64,000 nucleotides of DNA from an uncultured beta proteobacterium (GCA_903927295.1 CAIYMN010000272.1:1-64000); one strand, 5' to 3'; positions 32,416 to 42,410 are shown, counted from the stretch's first letter. Notes: generated from the letters alone by a model not told the origin. Made by a program: numbers and translations.

Positions 32416-34800
32416 TCAGCTCTTCTTCTTGGCCGCCTTGGTACCGCCAGCGCGCGGTGGCAAACCGGTGTGCTGGCTCAGGATGCGGCCCTTGACGGGC
32501 GTTGCAGCCGGCAAGGCAGTGGTCGTTGAATTCTTGCGCCGCGCGCTGCTGTAACTGCCATCGGTCAGAGGTTGAAACGTCGGAATCAGGTGTTGCTTGC
32601 CGTTGCCAATCAGGTCGGCGCGACCCATCGCCTTGAGCGCCTCGCGCAGCAAGGGCCAGTTGTTCGGATCGTGGTAGCGCAGGAATGCCTTGTGCAGGCG
32701 CCGGCGCCTGTCGCCACGCACGATGTCAACCGTTGCACTGTCACGCGTCACTTTGCGCAGGGGGTTGCGACTGCTGTGGTACATGGCGGTGGCGCTGGCC
32801 ATCGGTGAGGGGTAAAAGGTCTGCACCTGATCGGCACGAAAGCCGTTCTTCTTCAGCCAAAGCGCCAGTCTCAGCATGTCTTCATCGCTGGTACCCGGAT
32901 GCGCTGCAATGAAATACGGAACCAGAAACTGCTTCTTGCCGGCCTCCAGCGAATACTTGTCAAACAGGCTCTTGAACTTGTCGTACGACCCGATGCCGGG
33001 TTTCATCATCAGCGCCAAGGGAGACTGCTCCGTGTGCTCGGGCGCAATCTTCAGATAACCGCCCACGTGGTGTGTCACCAGTTCCTTGACGTACTCCGGG
33101 CTTTGCACTGCCAGGTCATAGCGCAGACCCGAGCCAATCAGAATTTTCTTGATGCCTTTGAGTGCGCGCGCGCGCCGGTACATGTGGATCAGCGACGCGT
33201 GATCGGTTCCCAGATTCTGGCAAATACCGGGGTAGACGCAGCTCGGCTTGCGGCACGCTGCTTCGATCTCGGGGTTCTTGCAACCCAGTCGGTACATATT
33301 GGCGGTGGGGCCGCCGAGGTCCGATATGGTTCCGGTAAAGCCTTTCACCTTGTCGCGGATCTCTTCGATCTCGCGAATCACGGAGTCTTCCGACCGGCTC
33401 TGGATGATGCGCCCTTCGTGCTCGGTAATGGAGCAGAAGGTGCACCCACCAAAGCAGCCGCGCATGATGTTGACACTAAAGCGGATCATCTCCCAGGCCG
33501 GTATTTTGGTGACGCCGTCATGGCTACCCTGCCCGTCGGCATAAGCGGGGTGCGGGCTGCGTGCATAGGGCAGATCAAAGACCAGGTCCATCTCAACCGT
33601 GCTCAGCGGAATCGGCGGCGGCGTGATCCAGACATCGCGTGCAGTCGTGCCACTGCCGTGCGCCTGCACCAGAGCCCGTGCATTTCCGGGATTGGTTTCC
33701 AGATGCAGGATGCGGTTGGCATGCGCGTACAGCACGGCGTCACTCCTGACCTGCTCGTAGCTTGGCAGCCGGATCACCGAACGATCGCGAGGTGGCACTT
33801 TGACACTGCCCTTGCCGTAAAGCGCAGGATTGGGGACAAAAACCAGCGGCTGACTGAAGTCTTTGCGGGCCGCCAAACTGTCATTGCGGGCTTGACCCGC
33901 AATCCAGGTCCCCGGCGGCATGGATCCCGGGTCAAGTCCGGGATGACTACTCTGCTGCGCCTCTTCCTTCACGCACGACGCGCCCTGCTGCGCCGCCTGC
34001 TCACTGGTCGTCTGGTAAGGGCTGACGTGGCTCTCGACTCGGCCCGGTTCGTCCACGCTGGTCGAATCAATCTCGAACCAGCCCTGGCGTGACGCGTCGT
34101 CCGCTCGACGCACAAAGGCTGTGCCCCGCACATCGGTGATATTCTGAACCGGTTCGTGCGTCGCCAGCCGGTGCGCAATCTCGACGATGGCGCGCTCGGC
34201 GTTGCCGTAGAGCAGCAGGTCGCACTTGGCGTCGACCACAATCGAACGCCGCACCTTGTCCGACCAGTAGTCGTAATGCGCGATGCGCCGCAGCGAGCCC
34301 TCGATGCCACCGAGCACCAGAGGTACGTCCTTGAACGCTTCGCGACAACGCTGGCTGTAGACAATGGCCGCGCGGTCGGGCCGCTTGCCACCCACGTCAC
34401 CCGGCGTGTAGGCATCGTCGCTGCGAATCTTGCGGTCTGCCGTGTAGCGGTTGATCATGGAGTCCATGTTGCCCGCCGTCACGCCCCAAAACAGATTGGG
34501 CTTACCCAGCACCTTGAAGGGTTCGGCGCTTTGCCAGTCCGGCTGCGCAATGATGCCGACCCGAAAACCCTGCGCTTCAAGCATGCGCCCAATCACTGCC
34601 ATGCCGAAACTCGGGTGGTCCACATAAGCGTCACCCGTGACCAGAACAATATCGCAGCTGTCCCATCCCAGCTGGTCCATCTCGGCGCGGCTCATCGGCA
34701 GAAACCTGGCAGCACCAAAGCGCGCGGCCCAGTACTTGCGGTAGCTGTTCAGGGGTTTGGCGCTGCGCGGGAATGAGGAAACATCAAGGACAGGGATCAT
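32416..34800 (-). CDS. YgiQ family radical SAM protein
   Basis: [43 protein letters not shown]. Confidence 0.95.
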   Translation of the reverse strand: MIPVLDVSSFPRSAKPLNSYRKYWAARFGAARFLPMSRAEMDQLGWDSCDIVLVTGDAYVDHPSFGMAVIGRMLEAQGFRVGIIAQPDWQSAEPFKVLGKPNLFWGVTAGNMDSMINRYTADRKIRSDDAYTPGDVGGKRPDRAAIVYSQRCREAFKDVPLVLGGIEGSLRRIAHYDYWSDKVRRSIVVDAKCDLLLYGNAERAIVEIAHRLATHEPVQNITDVRGTAFVRRADDASRQGWFEIDSTSVDEPGRVESHVSPYQTTSEQAAQQGASCVKEEAQQSSHPGLDPGSMPPGTWIAGQARNDSLAARKDFSQPLVFVPNPALYGKGSVKVPPRDRSVIRLPSYEQVRSDAVLYAHANRILHLETNPGNARALVQAHGSGTTARDVWITPPPIPLSTVEMDLVFDLPYARSPHPAYADGQGSHDGVTKIPAWEMIRFSVNIMRGCFGGCTFCSITEHEGRIIQSRSEDSVIREIEEIRDKVKGFTGTISDLGGPTANMYRLGCKNPEIEAACRKPSCVYPGICQNLGTDHASLIHMYRRARALKGIKKILIGSGLRYDLAVQSPEYVKELVTHHVGGYLKIAPEHTEQSPLALMMKPGIGSYDKFKSLFDKYSLEAGKKQFLVPYFIAAHPGTSDEDMLRLALWLKKNGFRADQVQTFYPSPMASATAMYHSSRNPLRKVTRDSATVDIVRGDRRRRLHKAFLRYHDPNNWPLLREALKAMGRADLIGNGKQHLIPTFQPLTDGSYSSARRKNSTTTALPAATPVKGRILSQHTGLPPRAGGTKAAKKKS
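33880..33947. repeat. Interspersed palindromic repeat, type B, located inside ygiQ coding sequence
   Basis: gtcattgcgggcttgacccgcaatccaggtccccggcggcatggatcccgggtcaagtccgggatgac; translated as [25 protein letters not shown]. Confidence 0.8.
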
Positions 34801-34851
34801 CGAACACTAACGGTGGCAAGGCCAAGAGTGTACGCATTTGCCTGGCGCCCC

Positions 34852-37800
34852 TCACCGTTGTGCGGCAATGGCCTCAAATTCTTCGATGGGTGCGGGTCGC
34901 CCGTACAGATACCCCTGCTGAGCGTGACAGCCCAACTCCACGAGAAAGTCGCGCTGCGCCAGCGTCTCCACACCCTCGGCGATGACTTCAAGACCCAGGC
35001 TGTTGCCCAGCACAATGACCATCTTCGCAATGGCGGCGTCGTCACGGTCGAGGAGGATGTTGCGCACAAAGCCCTGGTCGATCTTGAGTTGATCCAGAGG
35101 CATCCGCTTCAGGTAGAACAGCGATGAGTAGCCGGTACCAAAGTCGTCCAGCGAGAAAAGCACGCCTTTGGCTTTGAGTGCTGCCATCTTGGCGATGACG
35201 TCCTCAACATTGACAACGATCACACTCTCTGTCAGCTCCAGTTTGAGGAGATCGGCCCGGGCGCCCGTGCGCGCCAGCGTGCCCAGCACCTCCTCAACAA
35301 AGTCGGCTTGACGAAACTGGCGCGCGCTTACATTCACCGCCACGGTCAGATGCGCCATTGCAGGCCGCCGCGCCCAGGCAGCCAGCTGAGCACAGGCTGC
35401 CTCCAGCACCCAGTGTCCCAGTGGCAAAATCAATCCGGTCTTCTCGGCCACCGGAATGAACTCGGAAGGCGACACCAGACCGCGTACGGGATCGAGCCAT
35501 CGGACCAGCGCCTCCGCACCCGTAATCTCTTGTCCGTCCTTGACCTGCGGTTGGAAGTGCAGAATGAATTCATTTTTCTGCAGGGCCTGACGCAGACCCG
35601 CTTCCATGGCAACACGTGCCGCCACCTCGATCTGCATCCCGGGGTCAAAGAAGCGCATGGTGTTGCGACCCGCAGCCTTGGCCTGGTACATGGCAAGATC
35701 CGCACGCATCAGGGGCTCATCGACGCCCTCGGGCACTTGCCCAAACAAGGTGATTCCAATGCTGGGGGTGCTGAACAGCGCCGAGCGCTCCAGCTGATAG
35801 GACTGGTTCAGCACGGCGAGTATCTTCCCGGCGACGCTTTCCGCCTGCAGCGCTGCGTCGAATGCATCGTCCTTCAGGTTTTCAAGCACAACGACAAATT
35901 CATCACCACCGAGTCTGGCAACGGTGTCGCCTTCGCGCACACAGGTTGCCAGGCGGCTGGCTACCTGTTGCAGCAGCAGGTCACCCTGGTGATGTCCAAG
36001 CGTGTCGTTCAGGGTTTTGAAGTCGTCCAGGTCAACCAGCAACAACGCACACAGGTGACCGTGGCGCGCGCTGGCAGCGATCGCCTGGTGCATGCGGTCC
36101 AGCAGCAACCGCCGATTGGGCAGACCGGTCAGGGAATCGCTGAATGCCAGGGTTTCGATCTTCTGTTCAGCCGCCTTGCGATCACTGATGTCACGCGTGA
36201 CCGAAAAGACGCACTGAATCCCGTCAAGGGTCATCAACTGCGCCGACATGAGGCCTGTGATGACCGCACCATCTTTTTTAACAAATTCGGCTTCAAAGCC
36301 GACACAAAAACCATCACGGGCCAGCAGGCGTGCAGAGGCCTGACGGTCTTCATCGTTGCGCCAGACATGAAGGTCCTGCGATCTTTTTCCAAGAACTTCG
36401 GCGCGCGTCCAACCCAGCAGCCGGCAAAATCCATCATTGACATCCACTAGCACACCCTCTTCCAGGCCCATGATGGCGAACGCGTCCGCGCTGGTTTGAA
36501 ATGCCGTCCGGTACCGCTCTTCGCTCGCGCCCAAGGCTTTCTGTGCCCGCTCACGCTGCTCCAACTCCGACTGCACCCGGAGAAAGAGTCGCGCATTCTC
36601 TTCGGCGGAAGCGATATGCAGCGCCAGTGCTTCAAGCAATTTCAGATGGTCTTCGGTGAAGGCGTCGCATCGACAACTCATCACCTGCATGACGCCGGTC
36701 ACCCTGCCAGCGACTTTGAGCGGTACCAGCAGTGCAGAGCGCACGACATCATCGTCAGTCTCGACTGCCGGGACGACTCGGTGCGTCTGGCCATCGACCA
36801 GATAGCTGGATTGCGTCATTTTCAGTCGCGCCTGATAGTCATGCACCAGCAACGGTTGACCACTGCGAATGACAACGCTCTGCGTGCCCCGGCCTTCTTC
36901 TTCGAGTGCAATGGGTGGAAATGTGCTGACATCCAGCTGCTGCTTGTCCATCACATAGGCACTGCAGGTGATCAGCCTGGTGGCAGGATCGAACGCTGAT
37001 ATCGAAAAGCTGTCGCTCGCGCAAATGTCTGCCATGAAGTCGTTGATGGTCAGGTAAATTTCGCGGAGATCAAGTGTTCGGTTCAAACGTTGACTGGCTT
37101 GACTGAGCAGCAGCAGATCCCTGCGCTGTTGGAAGACCAGTTGCTCCGAGCGTTTGCGCTCGCTGATGTCGGTATGCGCGATGACAGCACCCCTGCCTGC
37201 GACATCTTGCAAGGGTGTCACGATCATGCTGAACCAACGTTGCCGCTGTTCCCAATGGCACGGGTATTCCAGGGAGAACTTGGGCAGGCGACCATCGAGC
37301 ACCGCCCGAATCCCGTCGCCGGCCTCAAATGCATCCGATGTTCCACCGACACCATGGGTCTTGCATGCCGCGAGGTAGTTGGCTCCCACTTCGAGTTTCG
37401 CCATCGCCGTGTCCGGCTCCATGCAGTTGGTCGTGGCAAAGATGTGCCAGGGCTCATTGACGGCCAGAATGATGCCCTCATGGTCAAGCACAGCAATTTC
37501 TGCGTCTACCGAATCAAGGATGCTGCGAGCGAAGGCTTCGCTTTCCTGCAACAAGTCTTCACGTCGCAGATTGATTTGCTGCAAACGATTGAAGCCATGG
37601 ATCATCTGGCCAATTTCGTCTTCCCGCTCGACTTGCAGCATGCCCGGTGGCTGGGCGAGGTCGGGCAAGGCATTCAAGGTCTTTGAAGCCGTCAGTACCT
37701 GTCTGAGTTGACGACGAAGGAGCCAGGACGTCATTGCCCAGACGATGAAGCCGGCCAGAACTGACAGAAATACTGCAGCCTGAAACATCCGCACTTGCAT

Positions 37801-38664
37801 CTTGTGAATCGGTTGAAACGCTTCTTCGATCGGCAGTGCTGCGATGACCAACCAGTTAGCAGACGGAACAAGTCTGCTTGCACTCAAGCTCTCGACGCCA
37901 CTTGAACCCGTTACAACACCATAGCCCTCGTAGCCCTGCATCACCTTGTCGAGAAACCGATTGACACCCGGCGCGGGCAAAGCTTGCATGACCCGCTTCT
38001 TGTCGGTGGCAGTCACAAACAGTCGGTGCTCGCGTGCGATCAGGTAATAGCCGCCGCTGTGGCCGTAGCGACGGTTCACCACGTTGTCAAAGAAGCTGGG
38101 CTTACCCAGGTTGATGGTTCCGACCAGGACACCCGTGACCATGCCGCGAGCATCGCGCATCGGTACCGTCATGCTGAAGATCGGTGCCATCAGCTTCTTG
38201 CCCATGGCTGGGCGTCCATAAATCGACTTGCCTTGCTGCAGCGGCAACGCAACCGAATCACGATCGATGTAGTTGGTTCCGATGCGCCCGGCAGAAAGTG
38301 GCACATCGGCAATCGCTGTGCCCGTGAGGTCAGTGGCAAAGATGCCGCCATTGAACAGCAATTGCAGAAGTGGTCGCTGTTCAAGCAATGCTTGCAATCG
38401 TGCCCTGTCCCGCATGACAGCCGGTGTGATCTCGCCGGCAATGGTTTCCAGCGCCCGCATGCGATCAAGCAGTTCCTCGTCGAGATGTGCTGCTATGAGT
38501 GAGACCGAAAGGAACTGCTGCTCACCCAGTTCACGCTGCATGTCCTGACGCAGAAGAACACTGGCATAGTACGTCATTGACCAAAGACTGACGACAAAGA
38601 TCAGCACCGTGATCAGGGACATCCTGAACTTCAGCGAAATGGGTAACAGGCGTTGGAGCCTCAT
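34852..38664 (-). CDS. Membrane sensor GGDEF-EAL bifunctional c-di-GMP enzyme (periplasmic sensor, HAMP-like, PAS, GAF, PAS, GGDEF, EAL)
   Basis: REGDTVARLGGDEFVVVLENL (I-site RxxD plus GGDEF), GAEALVRWLDP, DDFGTGYSSLFYLKRMPLDQLKID. Confidence 0.93.
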   Translation of the reverse strand: MRLQRLLPISLKFRMSLITVLIFVVSLWSMTYYASVLLRQDMQRELGEQQFLSVSLIAAHLDEELLDRMRALETIAGEITPAVMRDRARLQALLEQRPLLQLLFNGGIFATDLTGTAIADVPLSAGRIGTNYIDRDSVALPLQQGKSIYGRPAMGKKLMAPIFSMTVPMRDARGMVTGVLVGTINLGKPSFFDNVVNRRYGHSGGYYLIAREHRLFVTATDKKRVMQALPAPGVNRFLDKVMQGYEGYGVVTGSSGVESLSASRLVPSANWLVIAALPIEEAFQPIHKMQVRMFQAAVFLSVLAGFIVWAMTSWLLRRQLRQVLTASKTLNALPDLAQPPGMLQVEREDEIGQMIHGFNRLQQINLRREDLLQESEAFARSILDSVDAEIAVLDHEGIILAVNEPWHIFATTNCMEPDTAMAKLEVGANYLAACKTHGVGGTSDAFEAGDGIRAVLDGRLPKFSLEYPCHWEQRQRWFSMIVTPLQDVAGRGAVIAHTDISERKRSEQLVFQQRRDLLLLSQASQRLNRTLDLREIYLTINDFMADICASDSFSISAFDPATRLITCSAYVMDKQQLDVSTFPPIALEEEGRGTQSVVIRSGQPLLVHDYQARLKMTQSSYLVDGQTHRVVPAVETDDDVVRSALLVPLKVAGRVTGVMQVMSCRCDAFTEDHLKLLEALALHIASAEENARLFLRVQSELEQRERAQKALGASEERYRTAFQTSADAFAIMGLEEGVLVDVNDGFCRLLGWTRAEVLGKRSQDLHVWRNDEDRQASARLLARDGFCVGFEAEFVKKDGAVITGLMSAQLMTLDGIQCVFSVTRDISDRKAAEQKIETLAFSDSLTGLPNRRLLLDRMHQAIAASARHGHLCALLLVDLDDFKTLNDTLGHHQGDLLLQQVASRLATCVREGDTVARLGGDEFVVVLENLKDDAFDAALQAESVAGKILAVLNQSYQLERSALFSTPSIGITLFGQVPEGVDEPLMRADLAMYQAKAAGRNTMRFFDPGMQIEVAARVAMEAGLRQALQKNEFILHFQPQVKDGQEITGAEALVRWLDPVRGLVSPSEFIPVAEKTGLILPLGHWVLEAACAQLAAWARRPAMAHLTVAVNVSARQFRQADFVEEVLGTLARTGARADLLKLELTESVIVVNVEDVIAKMAALKAKGVLFSLDDFGTGYSSLFYLKRMPLDQLKIDQGFVRNILLDRDDAAIAKMVIVLGNSLGLEVIAEGVETLAQRDFLVELGCHAQQGYLYGRPAPIEEFEAIAAQR

Positions 38665-38740
38665 TCAATACTCTTATGGAGTTGGCTCTGTTGCCTGTCA
38701 GCATGGCGCCACTGCACAGGCTGGTGGCGCTCGCCCTAGG

Positions 38741-39133
38741 TCATACGTATTTTTCCACGACCACAGGCTCTGCAATCACCGCGCTTGCCATCACCGGCGG
38801 CGCCTGTTGCATCGCCTCCAGGCGCGCAATTCGTGCATTGAGTTCGTCGGTCTGGATCGTTGCTGGCGCCAGCTTGGGATTGAGGTAAGGACTGCTGCTC
38901 CACCAGTCAATGCCCATCTCGCGTGCCTTGTCTACCGAGCAGATCAGCAGGCGGATCTGGATCGTCAGCAGTTCGATATCGACAAGCTTGATCTTGACGT
39001 CACCGGCGATCACCAGGCCCTTGTCGAGAATTCGTTCCAGAACGTCCGCCAGAGTTGACGAACTGGTTCCATGGGTAATGCTTCTGGGTCTGGTGGGTGG
39101 GTTGTTGAGTTGCGGGGTGTTCATGTCATTCAT
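38741..39133 (-). CDS. gvpJ: Gas vesicle protein GvpA/GvpJ family, with C-terminal extension
   Basis: STLADVLERILDKGLVIAGDVKIKLVDIELLTIQIRLLICSVDKA. Confidence 0.88.
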   Translation of the reverse strand: MNDMNTPQLNNPPTRPRSITHGTSSSTLADVLERILDKGLVIAGDVKIKLVDIELLTIQIRLLICSVDKAREMGIDWWSSSPYLNPKLAPATIQTDELNARIARLEAMQQAPPVMASAVIAEPVVVEKYV

Positions 39134-39180
39134 CCTGTTGTGAGCGATCAGTCTGGCCAGTACTTTGTGCGTCAGCCGTG

Positions 39181-39504
39181 CTAGAGCAGTTTGCCCAACG
39201 GCCCCAAATCGAAATTGAGATCCTTGTCGGTCAGGCCAAATTCCTTTTTCAGCCAAACCATCTGCTTGTCCAACTCAAGAAAGGTCAGGCCCAGGCGCTC
39301 GATTTCTTCATCGGTCAGGGATCCGCCCTCGATACGCCGGATCGCCTGCTTCTCCAGCAACTGGCGCACCAGTTCCACCAGCGTCAACACCAGTTGTCCG
39401 AGGCCGTTCTTGACCGACTCCGGATCGAGTGCGATGCGCGGCGACAGGCCGGTCCTTTCGGCCCTCGGCTCATCCGGAAAGAAGAATGACTCGGGCGCGT
39501 TCAT
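39181..39504 (-). CDS. gvpK: Gas vesicle protein GvpK
   Basis: IALDPESVKNGLGQLVLTLVELVRQLLEKQAIRRIEGGSLTDEEIERLGLTFLELDKQMVWLKKEFGL. Confidence 0.92.
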   Translation of the reverse strand: MNAPESFFFPDEPRAERTGLSPRIALDPESVKNGLGQLVLTLVELVRQLLEKQAIRRIEGGSLTDEEIERLGLTFLELDKQMVWLKKEFGLTDKDLNFDLGPLGKLL

Positions 39505-39695
39505 TTGTTCTCCTGCATCAGCCTGCCCTGCTGCAGGGCTGTTTCAACCGAGGTCAGCAGCAGGTTCAGGTTCAGATAGATCAGATCAATTCCGGCGACC
39601 GAGATCACAACTTCGCCCATGGCGACAACTCCGGTGTTGAGCACGCGGTCAAGCAGCTCACACAGGGATGCCGGATTGTCCTGGGGCAAGGCCAT
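39501..39695 (-). CDS. Short GvpA-family gas vesicle protein (GvpS/GvpJ/GvpM-like)
   Basis: SLCELLDRVLNTGVVAMGEVVISVAGIDLIYLNLNLLLTSVETA. Confidence 0.82.
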   Translation of the reverse strand: MALPQDNPASLCELLDRVLNTGVVAMGEVVISVAGIDLIYLNLNLLLTSVETALQQGRLMQENK

Positions 39696-39721
39696 GGCAG
39701 GTTCCCGCTTCGACCGCTCGG

Positions 39722-40045
39722 TCAGTCTTCCAGTTGCATCAGGCGCTCGTACATGCTGCGCGCCATATGATCCTTGCCAGCGCGTTCATAGCCTTCGGCC
39801 AGCGTCAACAATTCAGTCTTGGCGGCCTCTGCCTGCGGTGTCTCGTCATGGTCATCCACCAGCGTCCAGAACATTTCAGTCGCCTGGCGGTAGTTGCCTG
39901 CCTTGAGATAGCGCTGAGCCATCGCGAAATGCCGATCCAGCATGGTCAGGCCAGCACCGCGCCTGGGCACAGGGACCTGCGCCGGCGCAACAGTGCTTAC
40001 AGCCACGTCCGGGCCTGCTTCCATTTCAATTTCATGCAACATCAT
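39722..40045 (-). CDS. Small TPR-like protein in gas vesicle operon
   Basis: MLDRHFAMAQRYLKAGNYRQATEMFWTLVDDH...AEGYERAGKDHMARSMYERLMQLE; SD ggag upstream; 4-nt overlap with ArsA-like gene. Confidence 0.75.
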   Translation of the reverse strand: MMLHEIEMEAGPDVAVSTVAPAQVPVPRRGAGLTMLDRHFAMAQRYLKAGNYRQATEMFWTLVDDHDETPQAEAAKTELLTLAEGYERAGKDHMARSMYERLMQLED

Positions 40046-42036
40046 GTTTCTCCTTCTGTCAATAAAACCTTGTTCGCCGCGCCAGCCTGATACAGGCAGC
40101 GACCCAGTTCGCTCAGCCGGTCAATCCCCCGGGGTTCCTGCTGCCTGAAGACCATTGCCAAATGGCGTGCCGCCTGTGTCTGCTGGTAACGCTCGAGCAG
40201 CGGCAGTTCGTTGCGAGCCCGAACCGAACAAGCCGGACATAACGACGCAGGCGTCAGCAAATTCAGGAACAGGACTGGCACGGCAGTGCCAAGGCGCTGA
40301 CAGGCCGCAATGAGCTTTTGTGTTTCAGCAAAAGCCATCTCGGTGGGAATCGAAACTGCGATCAAAGCGGTCTTCGTTGCATCACTGAGCAGCCGTCGAA
40401 AACTTTTCATCTTCCTGGACAGACCAACCATCGTCCTGGCGAGCCGTGGCAACCAGAAAACGTCCCGGTATTTCAGGAACAGGCCAAAGAAAGTCTTCAG
40501 CCATTTCTCGATCAGTTCCGGCATTTCCAGGAAGCGCAGCAGATGACCGGTAGGTGCGGTATCTAGCACAAACAGGTCATAGCAATTGCGGTCCATCAAG
40601 TCCACGATGCGGGTCAGTGCCAGCATTTCATCGAGTCCTGCGGGCGCCACATCGAGCAGGCGCTCCATCACGTCGCGATCGAACGCGAGTTCCATCCCGG
40701 CCTGGGAAGTGCTGCGCCCGAAAGCGCCAGTCAATTCGGCAGAAAAGTCTCTTTTCAGGTGCATGTACTCGGCCTGTGCGTCGAGTTCGATCACGCTCAG
40801 TCCCGGTGCGACCCGGGTCTCCTTCGGGCCCACGTCGCGACCCAGACAGGCGGCCAGCGAGTGCGCCGGATCAATCGAAAAAAGAAGCACTTCCTGACCC
40901 GGCCGCTCCTGGGCCATGCGCAGCGCAGAAGCGCAGGCCAGCGTGGTCTTGCCAACGCCTCCTTTGCCGGCAAACATCAACAGTCGTGTCGAAGCGGGCG
41001 GCACCCTGGCGGGATGCTGTACCCGAGGAATCCGGCCAGCGTTACCGCCCTGCCAGTTGCTGCCTGAAGCGCCTTGGGATGCCTGCTCAGGCTCGTGCAG
41101 CAGCGCTTGCGTCTGCTGCCAAAGCGTCAACAATGGCACCGACCCCCGGGCTTCGGTCGCCAGCAGGGGCAGACTCCAGAAGCTGCAATTTGAAAAAGCC
41201 TGCGTCAGCTCCGAGATGCTCAGCGCCTGCACGGCAACACCGTCCGAGCACAGCGGACAATCCGATTGCTTCGAGGACAGGCGATTGACGATCATTTCGC
41301 GCAGCGGCAGGCCAAGGCGCTCCAACTCGCCAATCATCAGGCGCGTGACATGGATGCTCAAGCCTTCGGCCAGCATCACTGGCACAAAGCGGCAACGCCT
41401 GGGTGATCGAAGCAAGCTCCAGAGTCTCTTCAGGTCGGCACGGGTATCATCCAGGTAGAGGTCGGCAGCGTCTTTGTCATAGGACCCCTGGTAGAGCTGG
41501 GTCATGTAGCGATGCTTGGCCAGCATGGCATCCAGCGCCGTGATCCACTTGCGCATCATGGACGGCAGACCGAGCAGTCGAAGTGTGTGCCCAGCCGGTG
41601 CCGTGTCAACAATGATGCACGCGTACTCACCTTCCTTGACCCACGCGGCGATCTCCAGCAGGGCCATCATTTCATCGAGCCCCGGAATCGAGAGATCGAC
41701 CAGCCTGGCCACGTCCGTCTGGTCAAGAAAAGTTCCCCGCAGGGCAATCGTACGCAGGTGTTCTGCACACCGGGCCTTGAAACGCGCCAGACTTTGTTGC
41801 GAGTCGATCTCACGCACCGTCAGATTTGCCGGCAACGTGACGCCGGCAAGACAATCCATCAGCGAATGTGCCGGGTCCGTTGAAACGAGCAGGAACTTCT
41901 GCTCTGGCCAGCGCTCGGCCCGATGCAGGGCCGCAGCCGAGGCACAGGTCGTCTTGCCGACACCGCCCTTGCCACCAAAAAGCAGCAGACGCAATCCGTC
42001 ATCCTGCAAAAATCCTGGAAGCGCCGCTGATTCCAT
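40042..42036 (-). CDS. Tandem-fused ArsA/Get3 (TRC40)-family ATPase
   Basis: Two GKGGVGKTT P-loops, DTAPAGHTLR and DTAPTGHLLR, one CPxC motif per half (CPLC, CPAC). Confidence 0.9.
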   Translation of the reverse strand: MESAALPGFLQDDGLRLLLFGGKGGVGKTTCASAAALHRAERWPEQKFLLVSTDPAHSLMDCLAGVTLPANLTVREIDSQQSLARFKARCAEHLRTIALRGTFLDQTDVARLVDLSIPGLDEMMALLEIAAWVKEGEYACIIVDTAPAGHTLRLLGLPSMMRKWITALDAMLAKHRYMTQLYQGSYDKDAADLYLDDTRADLKRLWSLLRSPRRCRFVPVMLAEGLSIHVTRLMIGELERLGLPLREMIVNRLSSKQSDCPLCSDGVAVQALSISELTQAFSNCSFWSLPLLATEARGSVPLLTLWQQTQALLHEPEQASQGASGSNWQGGNAGRIPRVQHPARVPPASTRLLMFAGKGGVGKTTLACASALRMAQERPGQEVLLFSIDPAHSLAACLGRDVGPKETRVAPGLSVIELDAQAEYMHLKRDFSAELTGAFGRSTSQAGMELAFDRDVMERLLDVAPAGLDEMLALTRIVDLMDRNCYDLFVLDTAPTGHLLRFLEMPELIEKWLKTFFGLFLKYRDVFWLPRLARTMVGLSRKMKSFRRLLSDATKTALIAVSIPTEMAFAETQKLIAACQRLGTAVPVLFLNLLTPASLCPACSVRARNELPLLERYQQTQAARHLAMVFRQQEPRGIDRLSELGRCLYQAGAANKVLLTEGET

Positions 42037-42038
42037 GA

Positions 42039-42401
42039 TTACACCTTGCCTGCATCGCTTGGCAACGAGTCCGCAGGCTCCTCTTCCTCTTCCTCTTCCT
42101 CTTCCTCATCTTCGTCTTCTTCGTCGTCTTCGTCTTCTTCGTCGCCCTCTTCCTCGCCATCACCCTCGTCAACCGTGCCCTGATCACGCTCCTGAATCGC
42201 GTCCAGACGATCCAGCAGGACCGCTTCAGCTGAGTCAAACTCCTCTTCCGTGATGGCACCGGTGTCGAGCTTCATGTAGAGCTCACTCAGTGAGCGTGTC
42301 ACTGCTTCGGCTTCACCGGCCTGCTCTTTCTGCACCGACTCGTTGATTTCCCTGAAAATCCACAGCAAGGGAGACAGCAGCAGATTGTCCAGGATCAGCA
42401 T
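42039..42401 (-). CDS. gvpG: Gas vesicle protein GvpG with poly-acidic C-terminal tail
   Basis: MLILDNLLLSPLLWIFREINESVQKEQAGEAEAVTRSLSELYMKLDTGAITEEEFDSAEAVLLDRLDAI, then EEDEDDEEDEDEEEEEEEEEE. Confidence 0.9.
   Translation of the reverse strand: MLILDNLLLSPLLWIFREINESVQKEQAGEAEAVTRSLSELYMKLDTGAITEEEFDSAEAVLLDRLDAIQERDQGTVDEGDGEEEGDEEDEDDEEDEDEEEEEEEEEEPADSLPSDAGKV
42078..42156. repeat. Low-complexity (CTCTTC)n-type tract within gvpG
   Basis: Four perfect CTCTTC hexamers at 42081-42104, followed by imperfect CTC/TTC/GTC triplets. Confidence 0.85.
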
Positions 42402-42410
42402 GCGAGTCCA

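Noticed and set aside
32899-34092. 397-aa plus-strand ORF
   Set aside because: Antisense shadow of ygiQ.
35308-36450. 380-aa plus-strand ORF
   Set aside because: Antisense shadow of the GGDEF-EAL gene.
40042-42036. Arsenite efflux ATPase for arsenic resistance
   Set aside because: No arsR, arsB, arsC or arsD nearby; embedded and translationally coupled in a gvp operon, so a vesicle-related role is more likely.
42078-42156. Phase-variable repeat switching gvpG on/off
   Set aside because: Repeat unit is 6 nt and mostly triplet-based, so slippage stays in-frame; only tail length would change.
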